From Rugalucina vietnamica (lineage: Eukaryota; Mollusca; Bivalvia; Lucinida; Lucinidae), in the NCBI GenBank assembly GCA_964017185.1, contig OZ024869.1:69472315-69536314 (forward strand): DNA of 64,000 nt, written 5' to 3'. Below are positions 33,370 through 44,999 of the stretch, one piece after another; the first letter of the stretch is position 1, and every line of letters begins with the position of its first letter. The notes under the pieces are model-generated. The model was not told where the DNA came from. It did no database searches and saw only the letters and a program-made list of their open reading frames with translations. The position numbers were made by a program, and so were the translations under genes.

Positions 33370-34425
33370 AACTTTTATTAACATCTCAGACCATACTACA
33401 TGATGATGTAAGAGGTAGTAGCATAATACGAAGTGGTTTGTCAGGGCATCTGTAATAAATTTTGAATCCAAAAATGTTTTGAAGTGAACCGGCAGTGTGG
33501 ATTTATATTACATTAGATTTCCTTGCAGTAATGTGTATCAAAAATAACATGTTCAGCGTTCTGCCCTCGATATCAAATATTGAGGGGGGGGGGGGGGGGG
33601 TCAGAGATGCCGTGACAAGTTAAACACATTGAATGACAGAGCATTAACATTATGTATATAAATGACACTCACTAAACAAAAGTGTAAACATTGGAGAGCC
33701 AATTCTTAGGTCAATTTGCTGATATGTGTTAGTTTTGTGATTTAACGTCCTATTCAGCAGTTTTCAGACATGCTGTCGATTCATTATATCAAACAGGTTC
33801 ATCAGTGATAATCGAGATCATTGTCTTTTAGCAGTTTCGAAAGAATTCGTTAAATCGTGACAAATCTAAATTATTCTTAAGAAAGGCGAACATTACGTAT
33901 TCATTATTTACACAAATTTGACAATTTAAGTTTCATTCACTATAAAAAGTGTTAAACAAACAGTCGCTTCCTTTTCATACATTTCTACACCTATTAATTC
34001 TAATTGACATCAATAATAATTTGTTCTCACCCACTTTAAAATTTACTGGCTGTGCACAAAAAGCGTATCTATTCCGTAAGTAAACGTATCTTGTCGTAAG
34101 CATTTGTTGTGGATCGATACTGTTTCATATGTGCTGTTTCGTTCGGTTACGGTCTTTGTCGGCGGACAGTTTATGCAGTGAAGAGTATACCGCTTACTCA
34201 CTGAATCGCCCGTGCGTCCAATGCTCACAAATTGCACGTGCTTTCAATGCATTCCTTTCGCCAGTATGAATAATATGGAATCCGCAGAAGGAGATTTTGA
34301 ATTGTTTTTACTAGCGGAGAAGCAGGCTGCAATATCTAAGAAAATAGGAGAACCAACAAACGAATAAGCATATACACAAATGTTACTAAAATTATAGTAT
34401 ATAAGAAGTTATTTCCCTTGCTGAA
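33370..34425. other. Unannotated stretch; poly(G) at 33584-33600
   Basis: Contains a 17-base G run and a short family-F-like segment at about 34045-34160 (GTAAGTAAACGTATC, TTGTGGATCGATACTG). No gene is supported. Confidence 0.45.
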
Positions 34426-34429
34426 CGAC

Positions 34430-35165
34430 TATCACTCGATTGATCAATCACTCGATCCATCCGTCAAGATATCAATCAATCGATCGATCACAATCGATCA
34501 ATCACTCGATAGATCGATCGAAAGAACGATCACTCAATCGATCAATCAACCGATCGGTCTTGATCGATCACTCGAACTTTCGATCAGTTAATCACTCGAT
34601 AAATCATTTGATAAATTAATCGATCATCGATCAATGAGTCTATCGATCGACCGAGAAATCGATCGCTATCGAGCAATCAATCTACCGATTAATCGATCAA
34701 TCAATCAAAGCATATTATGTTCTATAATTTCTTCAAGTGCTGATACGGATGTTTCGTCCGTATCGAAATTATGACTTTTTCCAAAATTTGGGCGCGGATT
34801 CTACGGACCCTGCGGATACAACACGTACAGCTACGGTCATATACGTATACGATACGAATTGTTACGGATATAACGGATAGATACGTAAGACTTGTCCGTA
34901 GCGTCCGTCGCATCCGTATGTGACTGTACTTTGACAATAAACAGCGGTTACTTACATCTTATTGCAGCGTTTTAAACGCAAGAGAGCGTAACAAATGCGT
35001 ATCTGAACGTACATGTTCGTGTCTAAACGTAATAAATGGTATTGAAAGGTATGTAGACAAGTTACTTTCCGTATATATCCGAATATATCCGTAACTATAC
35101 CGTATGTATTCGTATGTATAGGTAATTGTAATTACGTAAATTCATTAGGAACAGTTATGCCTAGG
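34430..35165 (-). mobile_element. Family F copy in reverse, with GATC simple repeat
   Basis: 34430-34705 is a long irregular GATCGATCAATC tract. It is followed by CATATTATGTTCTATAATTT, then sequence inverse-complementary to the family F copy at 10555-10965 up to its CATTAGGAAC...CCTAGGTCAC boundary. The pairing of the simple repeat with the same element boundary at two distant loci shows that it is part of the element. Confidence 0.6.
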
Positions 35166-35792
35166 TCACACTAGCGCTTACGGATGCCGCGGATAGTTGC
35201 GAATACTATACGTAGCGATACGCAGAATTTTGTGGGCGGGGCTAACAGTTCTTAATGAATTTATTACCTTTAAATACGAATAAATACGGGTAGTTCAGGA
35301 AAGATACGGATACGTTCGAAGATAGTTACGGATAAATTCGAATACATACGGTTAAGATACTTGACTACATACCTTTCGATACCATCTGTTACCTTTAGAT
35401 ACAGACATACACCTTCAGATACGTAATGTTGCGTTTTCTTGCGTATATAACGGTGAAATTTGATGCAAGAAAACGCAGGTTTTAGTCAAACTACAGTCAC
35501 ACTAGCACATCCGGATGCTGCGGACGCTTCGGACTGACCTTTCGTATCTATCCGTCATATCCGTAACAATTCGTATCTTTTCCGTATATGTTCGTATCTT
35601 AACGTATTGTATATGCAAGTCCGATTCCATCCGCGCCCAAATTTTGAAAAAAGTCAAAAATTGGGCACGGATGAAACATCCGTAATAGTACGTAATGACA
35701 TGTAAATGAAGGCGTTGATTCGAATCTTTCCGTATCTAAACCGTAACACAAACATATCTACACCGTAAATGAACGCATCAACCAACAATCAT

Positions 35793-37153
35793 ATGGGGTG
35801 CCGTTTTACTATTTATTCCCTTTTTATGGATATCCATAATTCATTTTGGATATCCAAAATTCATTTCTGGATACTTAAAATCGATTTATGGATATCCTTA
35901 ATTCGTCTGACTATTGGATATCCATAAATTGATTTTAGGATATCCTAAAATCGAACTATGGATATCCTAAAATACAATCCTATTTTTGGATATCCATAAT
36001 TCGATTTAAGGATATTATAAAATCGGGCTAATATTGGATATCCATAATTCGATTTATGGATATCCATAAATGAGTTATTGATGTACTTCAATAGAACTGT
36101 ATTTTAGGATATCCATAATTTAAGGATATCCTTAAATCACAAAAAATGATGTACGTGCCTATGGGTGCCATTTTACTATTTTTTCCCTATTTTTGGATAT
36201 CCATAATTCATTTATGGATATCTTTTATTCATTTATGGATATCCTTAAATAATTAAGGATATCCATTAACATTTCTGGATATCCTAAAATGAATTATGGA
36301 TATCCATAAATCAATTATGGATATCCATAATAATTATGGATATCCTGAAATGAATTATGGATATCCTGAAATGAATTATGGATATCCTTATTTTTGTTCG
36401 ATATCCAAAATTTATTTTTGGACATCCACAATTCTTTTTTGGATATCCATAATTCATTTTGGATATCCTAAAATCAATTTAAAGATATCCTAAATTCGTC
36501 TGAATATTGGATATCCATAAATAGATTTAGCATATCCTAAAACCGAACTAAGGATATCCTAAAATACAATCCTATTTTTGGATATCCATAATATTGGATA
36601 TCCATAATTCGATTTATGGATATCCATAAATGAGTTATGGATTTCCTTCAATAGGACTGTATTTAAGGATATCCATAATTCATTTAAGGATATCCTTAAA
36701 TCACAAAAAAATGATGTACGTGCCTATGGAGTGCCGTTTTACTATTTATTCCCTATTTTTGGATATCCATAATTTATTTAAGGATATTCATAATGTTTTT
36801 ATGGATATCCTTAATTCATTTATGGATATCCTACAATAATTAAGGATAAATCGAATTATGGATATCCAATATTAGCCCGATTTTAGGATATCCTTAAATC
36901 GAATTATGGATATCCAAAAATAGGATTGTATTTAAGGATATCCATAATTCGATTATAGGATATCCTAAAATCAATTTATGGATATCCAATATTCAGCCGA
37001 ATTAAGGATATCCATAAACCAATTTAGGATATCCAAAAAAGAATTATGGGTATCCAAAAATATATTATGGATATCCAAAAATGAATTTTGGACATCCAAA
37101 AATGAATTATGGATATCCATAAATAGGAAATAAATAGTAAAACGGCACCCCAT
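35793..37153. repeat. GGATATCC palindromic satellite block with inverted ends
   Basis: Dozens of copies of the palindrome GGATATCC recur about every 20-24 bp, usually as TATGGATATCCATAATTC or AAGGATATCCTTAAAT. The block is bounded by ATGGGGTGCCGTTTTACTAT at the left and its inverse complement at 37134-37153. Two internal copies of TGCCNTTTTACTATTT (36166 and 36731), each after GATGTACGTGCCTATGG, mark a higher-order period of about 0.56 kb. Open frames here (runs of MDIHNSF-like residues) are a by-product of the repeat. Confidence 0.9.
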
Positions 37154-37289
37154 ACGTGCCTACGGGATATAATGATTTCTCCCTAGTCATCCGGTGTGGT
37201 TGAATTTACGTTGGCTTCCGTTTCGTTCAGTTTAAGTTAGCGCATGCGTATTACACGGAAAAAATCATTATGGAAAAGAAATATTTTTG

Positions 37290-37770
37290 AAAATGAATTA
37301 TGGATATCCTAAAATCGAATTATGGATATCCTTAAATCAGATCATTATGGATATCCAAAAAAAGAATCATGAATATCCAAAAATCGAATTATGGATATCC
37401 TAAATTCAAGCTTATTTTTGGATATCTTAAAACACATTTAAGGATATCCTTAAATGAGCTGATTTAAGGATATCCATAATTCGACTTTTGGATATCCAAA
37501 AATCGAATTATGGATATCCATAATTCATCATGATTTTTGGATATCCAAAAATTTATTTCAGGATATCCATAATTCAATTACGGATATCCATAATTCATTT
37601 AAGGATATCCATAATTCATTTATGGATATCCATAATTCATTTTAGGATATCCAAAAATATTGATGGATATCTTTAATTATTTTAGGATATCCATAAATGA
37701 ATTAAGGATATCCATAAATAAATTATGGATATCCATAAATGAATTATGGATATCCTTAAATAAATAAATT
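37290..37770. repeat. GGATATCC satellite block 2
   Basis: Continues the same GGATATCC units at ~21-bp spacing after about 135 bp of unique DNA. It lacks the TGCCGTTTTACT boundary motif on its right side. Confidence 0.9.
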
Positions 37771-38388
37771 ACCTGTATAATAGAAAAATGACGGACATTT
37801 TTGTCAAGGAGACTATATATTCCAGAAACGTTCTTGTATGATTCATTCAAGCATTGGATACAGATTATGTTATGCCCAAACACTCAGCTCTAGAGGGCTC
37901 AGCCACACGCTTATTCGCATTGTTCAAGTTGCATCCTGGTTTGATTCCGTTTTCATACGTGTGGCATGCTGTGTAAACTTTAGGAAAACCGTAACATTAC
38001 GTGTTCGTATCTGAACGTATTAAATTGTATCGAAAAGGGTGTATAAACGACAAAGACCGCAACAGAAAGAAACAACACGTATGTAACAGTATCGATCCGC
38101 AACAAATGCTTGATCGCGGAATGATACGTTTAGATGCGATTAGATACGGACAGATTCGAATAAATGCCTTCAGTTACGTACCATTGCCTACCATTACCGA
38201 TCGTCCATCCGTGCATGCATTTTGACAGTTATGAAAATTTGCCCGCGGATCTACCGCGCCCTGAGGATACGATACGTACAGTTACGGACATTACGGATGA
38301 GATACGAATCGTTACGGATAGGACGGACAGATACGGAACACCTATCCGCAGCGTCCGCAGCGTACGTAAGCCCTAGTGTGACCTAGGC

Positions 38389-38467
38389 ATTAGCCCCGCC
38401 CACTAATTTCTGCGGATTGCTACGTTTAGTATCCGCAAATATCCGCAGCGTACGTAATTAGGCATTA
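38389..38467 (-). mobile_element. Family F end fragment
   Basis: TAGCCCCGCCCACTAATTTC, TATCCGCAAATATCCGCAGC and GTAATTAGGCATTAGG resemble the inverse of 35159-35245 (ATTTTGTGGGCGGGGCTAAC), so this is a second partial F end directly after the composite. Confidence 0.5.
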
Positions 38468-38813
38468 GGTTATCAAAAATTAATAAAACACAATTAAAAC
38501 TCACCACATTTTAATTTTAAAAGAAACTAGTCATATAGCATACTTGTTATTTCCTCCTATTTTGTTATATAGTATATACCCCACTTATCAACTATGGACA
38601 AGCTTCAATCTTCACTTTTGTTCCTATTATGTTGCTTCGAGGATCCGAATCAAACACATGAATGTTACGTTACAAATGTTTCAGTTACTCATTTTAGTTG
38701 TCTTATTCTATTGAACCCGCTTGAACGATACATATGACAATTTTTACTGCGGATAACTTTAAGCACACGAAGTTAGCATATTTCTAGGCTTTGATAATGA
38801 GGGTATTATTAAC

Positions 38814-39024
38814 ATATGAGCCGCCTCGTGGGAAAACCAACAATGTGGTTTCCGAACAGGTCCGACACAAACCGGCCTGTACACGCACTGAAAAGAGCTA
38901 GAGGAATTGTACTATCCGAGTAGCGAAAACAAAGGCGCTGATCAGCTTCGCGGTTACCGCGAAGCTGATCTGCGTCTTTGTTTTCGCCTATGCAGATTGT
39001 TGTTTCCTATGAGGCGGCTCATAT
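38814..39024 (+). mobile_element. Inverted-repeat element family D, copy 4
   Basis: ATATGAGCCGCCTCGTGGGA at the left and the inverse TCCTATGAGGCGGCTCATAT at the right. The core hairpin arms CAAAGGCGCTGATCAGCTTC / GAAGCTGATCTGCGTCTTTG are near perfect. The spacer GAACAGGTCCGACACAAACC is shared with the copy at 31151. Confidence 0.85.
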
Positions 39025-39285
39025 ATACATGTACTTGTATCATGTAATTTTGCACCATTCAATTACCCATCTAAATGTCTCTATCTGAAGTTTTAGACGA
39101 CTATATTCAGTATGGATAATTAATGTCCAGCATCACGACCATGACCAACATCACGAAAAGTATGTCTTCCCTCGTCAGTCGGCGGTTTGATAAATCTCCC
39201 TATCAAATATATTTTGTTGTGTAGAAAATTGTTTTAACCTTCAGTATGTTAAGTTTGGCAGGATGGCGTAAAGAAAGAAAAATGT

Positions 39286-39528
39286 TTATTATTGGTGTTA
39301 AATATTTTTGTGCTGTTGGCGCCTTATGTATGTTATCATATTTTTGGTTAGGTTGGGGTAACTGATTGGCCATCTGTTGGGAAAATAGCTGCCCATTCGG
39401 CTTACGAAATGTTTTCATGGTATAGGTACCTTATTGTTAGTTTGGTTTTTTCCCACCTCGGGTTTTTGGAGTGGGAATCTTTTGCTGATTGCGCCTTTTC
39501 CTGATCATTGCCTACTTGTACCCTTTTT
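39286..39528 (+). mobile_element. Repeat family A, copy 5, with empty site in copy C2
   Basis: In C2 the site reads AAGTTTATTACGAAGG (54123). Here TTTATT is found on both sides of the A element, as TGTTTATT at its left and CCTTTTTATT at its right, a probable ~6-bp target duplication. The 3' end GTACCC(T)n is as in the other copies. Confidence 0.8.
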
Positions 39529-40076
39529 ATTACGAAGGTATTTAGGGCAAGCATTTAGAAAGTTTCAAGTTGTTTATGTATTCATATGAATAATAAAACA
39601 ACACAATAAAAGATCACAAAGTTTTATCTAATTTTCTTATTTCATTCATATATCTTGATTTTTTGTAATATATATAAACGCAAAACTCTACTATGAACAC
39701 CCTTCATTCACAAGTTTTGTTTCAAACTTATGCTGAGAAAACGTTTCGTAAGATTTGTCAATATACATGTACATGATATCATCAAAACACTGATGCACGG
39801 CTTCATAAGAGAAAAACAAAAACAAAAGTGAAAGAAAATCCGACTATATACTTGTACATTAAAGGACAAATTATGTTTTTGCTTGAAAAAGGTCTATAAC
39901 AGTTCCTAAAGTATAATACATATAATACATGACAAAAACTGATTCCATTAAACGGTCTGGTGCCAAACATACAGGCTAGCGATGAAAGATTTAGTTCCCT
40001 TGTTATCATTTTCATAAGCCGGTTCAGCTTGAGCCATCACTATATCAGTGGCAGTAAAAACAATAAGTCTTCACAT

Positions 40077-40285
40077 TACGAAAAATTGCCCATGCAATAT
40101 ACAGAGATTTTTTTTGCTTTAAAAATTGAAAATTTTTAGCTGAAAATTTTTGATATTTTCTTATTTTTGCTCAAAACATAGACTGTGGGTACACGTTAGA
40201 ACCGCCTCGCCGAGGCGGTTCTAACGAGTACACACAATCTATGTTTTGGAGCAAAAATAAGAAAAATAGGTATCATCAGGAAAAC
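40077..40285 (-). mobile_element. Repeat family B, copy 3, with GAACCGCC hairpin
   Basis: TTACGAAAAATTGCCCATGC end, AACATAGACTGTGGGTACAC, a hairpin of GAACCGCCTCG with CGAGGCGGTTC (40201-40223), and the GGAAAACATGTCCGTG end. It is inverted relative to the adjacent copy. Confidence 0.7.
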
Positions 40286-40625
40286 ATGTCCGTGTAATGA
40301 ATACCCCCTTAAACCCCACTTTTATATAGTAAAACTGGGGTATGCAGGGGTATACCTATTTTTCTTTTTTTTGCTCCAAAACATAGACTGTGGGTACTCG
40401 TTAGAACCGCCTCGGCGAGGCGGTTCTAACGTGTACCCACAATCTATGTTTTGAGCAAAAATAAGAAAAATATCAAACATTTTCCTCTGAAAATTATCGA
40501 TTTTTGACCAGAAAAAATTACTGTATATCATATGGGCATGTTTTCGTAATGACCCCTGCATACCCCAGTTTAGCTATACAAAAGTGGGGTTCAAGGGGGT
40601 ATATTTAGCACGGACATGTTTTCGT
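40266..40625 (+). mobile_element. Repeat family B, copy 4, with GAACCGCC hairpin
   Basis: ACATGTCCGTGTAATG end, GGGGTATACCTATTTTTC, a hairpin GAACCGCCTCG/CGAGGCGGTTC (40405-40427) flanked by inverted GGGTACTCGTTA and AACGTGTACCC, then CATGGGCATGTTTTCGTAAT-like distal end. It overlaps copy 3 at a shared end, making a head-to-head pair. Confidence 0.7.
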
Positions 40626-40880
40626 GATGAATAAGTATTCAAGATTCAAAGAGAAAAAAAAAACAAACCTGCAAAGTGGATCTCTTCGAAAAAGAAAAGA
40701 AATGGTAACGGTAGATTGTGAAATTTTCAATAACAAAATCGAAGAAGATATTCAATTTGTTTCAATTTGTCTGAACTATCATAGACTGGAATCATGTAGA
40801 CAACAATCTTGTGCGCGCTGAAACAGTTGACAGGAAGCCTGTCCAACATTAGGATTAAATATTCTTCCAGCTCTCTCCCC

Positions 40881-41230
40881 TAGCAGGGCGGATATGTGAA
40901 ATGATTGTGCACTTTTTGATAAAAGCATGAAACTTGGTACATGACTTTATCTATAATTATAAGAATTTTTGAGGGTCAGTGCCACGTGAAATTCGCCCTG
41001 TGACGGCCGCCATCTTGAATTTCAAAATGGCGGCTTTTTCCCATATACAGCCTTTACAGTTAGTTATCAGTTTACAGTGTTGCTTTCTTTAAAAGTTTTA
41101 AAACCCCCAAATTCAATAAATGAAAATTTCAAGATATCAAATTATGAAAATAAACTCGTAATTTTCAAAGATGGCGGCTATTTTCAAAATGGCCGCCATT
41201 AAATTACCTGAAATTTAGTACACACAGTAC
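40881..41230 (+). repeat. Left terminal inverted repeat of the 5.7 kb element
   Basis: Pairs with 46255-46600. It contains GGCCGCCATCTTGAATTTCA and AAAATGGCGGC words in self-complementary pairs, so each arm can also fold on itself. Confidence 0.75.
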
Positions 41231-41234
41231 TGAA

Positions 41235-43160
41235 AGTGTGATAAAACATGCTGTTTTGATCAGAATGAAGGATTTGCATTGATGAAATGTTCTCAAGCAC
41301 ATAACACCACAAATGCAAGTTACATTTTAGTTTGTATTAGGCAAATTATCTTTTTAGACGTTACGCACAATAATGGTGACCCCTAACGTTACAATTGTTA
41401 CGTTACGGCCGTAGATTTTAACAAATGGAATTATGCTTTTGTCATCAACATGCCAAACGTGAACATGAACAGTACATTCATTTCATGAATTTTGTTTCAC
41501 TAAAGATTTAAATATGCTCTGACAAGATTTCCTGTATATGAATTAGGAATTCGCACCGTTAAGATGCGATTTTACAGAGACGATGTAATGACGGTGGTAA
41601 ACTGTGGCAAATACTTGCGGAGTTCTACTATGCTAACAAATAATACATATGAACATTCTGATTTTGTACCACTTGTTATGCCGGGATATGTTAAATTTAA
41701 ATCATTGCAGGCATCCTTGATGACCTTGATGCAAAATAAAGTGATTCATAAGCGATTTCATTACGAGTGTAACTACATAATGCTAGCGAATGATACGACT
41801 TTCATGTCTGCAAATATCTTGCCGTCGATAAGAATGGATAACAACTTTTATTTGGGAAATAAATAAAAAGAAAATATAAAATATAAAATAAAAACATAAT
41901 AATAATAGAATAAAAAATGGTAGCATGCTCCTCATTTTCGCAACTATCACAAAAATGACGAGAATGTAGTCATACATGTATAGATCTATATGCTTGCGAA
42001 CATTAACATATGTCAAGCGCACACCAAGCAATCATTGCGAATTTGCGACGAATCGCATTCGCATTCGTAAGCTCATTCTCGTTTACATGAAAACACTTTT
42101 ATGGAGAACTAGAACCGGTTGAAGTAAGCACGGCTAAGAATCCCTTTTTAAATCGATCATTTTGCCCCGACAAAAGATTTATATACATGACGTCAAAATC
42201 TGAAAAAATCGCGAGTGGGACATTTTGGGAGACATTTGTATTTTCAAAAATAAAGAAAACGGCACGGCGTAGTGTAACAAAATTTACATCACCGTAATCA
42301 GTAAAGAAAACGTATTTTCATATATTTTTATTATTTTGATTTGATTGATATAACCTGTTCAAAAACGTCTTCAAAATTACGTTTTGTTAGAAAACAACGT
42401 CAACTTTAGGCTTTGGGACATTTTAGGAGACAATTGCTTTTTCAATTCGCTTTTCAACATGACCTCAAACCCATAAAATAATTGCATCTATCGAATCTAT
42501 GCAAAAAACGTATTTTTCAGCAGGAAAATTATTGCAATGACTTGACTAGGAAAGATACTGCTTTTACAATAAAGCGCTTCTACTTGTTTTGTCGCCGAGA
42601 TGGGACATCGCTTTTGTCTTTAATCCCACGCCCGGTATTTCTAAAGTTTTACGATTTCATCGGAATAAATTTGACAGCAAAACAGAAAATGATGTCTCTT
42701 TCCTACTATGAAACCCATGCACGGTTTATACCGCCAGATAAATCTTACCGGCGATGCAACTACCGCGGCATGCAGTTAAATGTAACGTGGGACACGCCGT
42801 CTTTTCATTGTTTTCGACAAATTTGAATTAATCACTCTTAATTGATCAGAGTTATTAAATTTATTTCTTATCCATCGTTTAAATAATTATTTGCTGAAAA
42901 TTTTAGTGTAAAAAGTTATAAAATACGCCCACAAATAAGCATTTTATCGGTTTTACAAGCAAGCAAAGCAAGCGTTTTCACAAAGTGTCACCAGTTTCTT
43001 GCGTAACGTCTTACTGATTAATGATGACATCCAAAATGGCTACCAAAGTAGGAAAGTATTAACATATTCTTTTATTTTTCTTTCATTTTTACATGTTGTT
43101 TTTCACAGTTCTTATGATTAAAATTATTTAACATGTATTTGTTTAGTGTATCTAAGTTTT
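41235..43160. other. Interior of 5.7 kb element, left half, unrecognised
   Basis: Two unrecognised plus-strand open frames (41564-41866, with CGKYL and HYECNYIML; 42482-42826, with Cys/Arg-rich FCRRDGTSLLSLIPRP) have no domain I can name. Either could be a decayed piece of the element's own gene. Confidence 0.35.
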
Positions 43161-43164
43161 AGTC

Positions 43165-43165
<1 letters not shown>

Positions 43166-43228
<63 letters not shown>

Positions 43229-43231
43229 AGC
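43166..43231. repeat. (ATC)n then (AGC)n microsatellite
   Basis: About seventeen ATC units followed by five AGC units. Confidence 0.95.
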
Positions 43232-43344
43232 ATGTCCATTTTTGTCGTCTTTTGTCCTCTACCGAGAATTGTACTTGGCTGACAAGTTATCTTCCTAGAC
43301 GACTTCTACACTATGAATGATTCTGAAGATCAGCATTGCATGAA

Positions 43345-43612
43345 GAAAACATGAACATGAAAAGTATACACCCTCATACCCCACTTTTATAAAGCAAAAC
43401 TGGGGTTTACAGGGGTATACCTATTTTTCTTTTCTTTTCTTTGTTCCAAAACAAAGATTGTGGAACCACCTCGGCGAGGCGGTTTTAATGTGTACCCACA
43501 ATAAATGTTTTGAGCAAACATTTTAAAATTATCAAAACTCTTCCAATGTTTTTTTTAATATTTAATGCTGACAAAATTCTCTGTATATTGTATGGACAAG
43601 TTTTCGTAATGG
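43345..43612 (+). mobile_element. Repeat family B, copy 5
   Basis: GAAAACATGAACATGAAAAG end, CCCCACTTTTATAAAGCAAA, hairpin remnant ACCTCGGCGAGGCGGTT, AATGTGTACCCACAAT and the distal GTTTTCGTAATG end. Confidence 0.65.
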
Positions 43613-43767
43613 CCCTTTCCAAGCTCCATTCTCATATCAAACAACATTTTATCCCATGGTTTCGTCACCAGTCTCTTTTGTGCAACTACGTTTAGCTTGT
43701 TTAGCAATCTGGCCATTGTTGTGCTCTACATGCTGCATTTAGCATTATACGTGTAATCAAATTCATT

Positions 43768-44990
43768 TTACCGTTTGTCAGAAGCAGCAGAAAATGTTGG
43801 TGAAGAGGGTAAGCATTTGGCAAAATTTGCCAAAAGCTTATTGTAACAGCCAGTAATGACAAATGAGTCATATTCACAACAAGCAGAAAAGATGTCTACT
43901 AGATAACAGACTTCTGGAACTACTTCAATAATTTCATTATCAACTTCAAGCTTCTTCACCATTCGTCCATCAATAGGACGTTTCTTTCCTAGACATCAGG
44001 CCCCTAGATATAACCTCTAGCAAAATGATGCAGCGTGCTATTGGCAGAGCCCTTGTGAACATCCACTAAGACACCAAAGTCCTCAGTGTACCCAATACTA
44101 ACTCTAACCTTGCTTCTCACATCCCAATACATGTACATGGATTGGACAAGAGGCACTAGCCTCTCATCATTTCCTAGTTTTCACAGTGTCTATCAGATGA
44201 AATCCAATTTGACGCAATTAAATGTTTTCTGCAGGTCAAATGAGGCCATGCAGAGAAGCTTATTATCAGCCGAGTGATTCTCTAAAAATAAAACCTGCAT
44301 CTGTAGAACCTCAACCTGACATCAAATCACAATGCATCTCATCAAGCTCAGATCTTTTCCCTTTATGCTCCAACACCTTCACCACTTGTTCAATCAGCAT
44401 CAAGCCCTTGTTGCCTCTGTTCAGAATGTGCCCCTTTCCCTTAAACTGGTGGACAATGAAACTCTAGTGCCAGTCACTTGAAATGCAACTGTCTGTGGTG
44501 ATGTCAACAAGATCAGGCACTTTGGGTGTTCCAGTTTTCTCGAGTGACTTCAGAATTTTAGTGATGGTACCTGAAGGCCCCGCTGCTTTGCCAGATGCTA
44601 TATTGCAGATAGCCTTTGTGTTCGACTCATTTCGGTTTTCGACATAGGTTTTCTCAGACTGGTCCTCCAGATTCCAAGGAAATTCAACAGGAGATTTTCA
44701 TAATGCTCTTTTTCTGCTTTCTGGTTTAGCAACAGTTGGTCTTCATTATTCCTGACAGGTTTATCTACCAAGATATCCTGATTGCCACATCATATTTACT
44801 TGGTAAAACAAAATACATTTTCTGTATTAGGATATAAAGCCCCCACCCCATTATATTCTACTGGATGAACTCTTACCAGTTGTATGCAGTTTGCCTGACA
44901 CCTGCCTTTCATAGTTTGAAGGACCTGACCTCCTCCCTTACTGCTTCCTCTACCAGCGTGTTAAACTACCATTTCTGCTTTCTCCCTGGT
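43768..44990 (-). pseudogene. Non-LTR retrotransposon (LINE) reverse transcriptase fossil
   Basis: Read on the minus strand from about 44500: FIVHQFKGKGHILNRGNKGL (family INxYKGKGD..NYRGI block), MASFDLQKTFNCV (motif A, FVDLEKAFDRV type), VQSMYMYWDVRSKVRV followed by LVDVHKGSA (motif B, GLHQGS type), and MVKKLEVDNEIIEVVPEVCYL, the post-palm segment preceding the FCYLG motif. Stops interrupt it, and the YADD segment between motif B and MVKK is missing. Clade RTE/CR1-like by motif style only. It lies within the 5.7 kb inverted-repeat element. Confidence 0.65.
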
Positions 44991-44999
44991 TAATTTGCA

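Larger units (their letters stand above)
35159..38388. mobile_element. Large composite bounded by GCCTAGGTCACACTAG inverted ends
   Basis: The left end GCCTAGGTCACACTAG (35159-35174) and right end CTAGTGTGACCTAGGC (38373-38388) are exact inverse complements. A second, inner left end (CACACTAGCACATCCGG, 35494) leads CGTATC/CCGTAAC-rich sequence similar, in inverse orientation, to 37950-38388. Between these flanks lies the GGATATCC satellite. It could be one giant foldback element or several nested copies; I cannot tell by eye. Confidence 0.55.
39110..40880 (+). repeat. Long repeat family C, copy 1, left part
   Basis: Shares ordered blocks with 53935-55510 and 62700-63730: CATCACGAAAA-TATGTCTTCC, TTACGAAGGNATTTAG, AATAATNAAACAACACAAT, TGATATCATCAAAACACTGAT and CAAACATACAG-CTAGCGATGAAAG. 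It is interrupted by repeat A (39286-39528) and then by the 5.7 kb element at 40881; the remainder is at 46601-46800. Confidence 0.75.

Noticed and set aside
33584..33600. Poly(G) and other long G/C runs (also 55619-55637, 56970-56985) as G-quadruplex candidates
   Set aside because: Simple homopolymers of uncertain length in assembly; no spaced G-tract design beyond the run itself.
36296..37883. Open frames with repeated MDIHNSF/DILNSF residues, looking like a repetitive protein
   Set aside because: They arise from translating the GGATATCC satellite and appear in several frames and both strands; no start or splice context.
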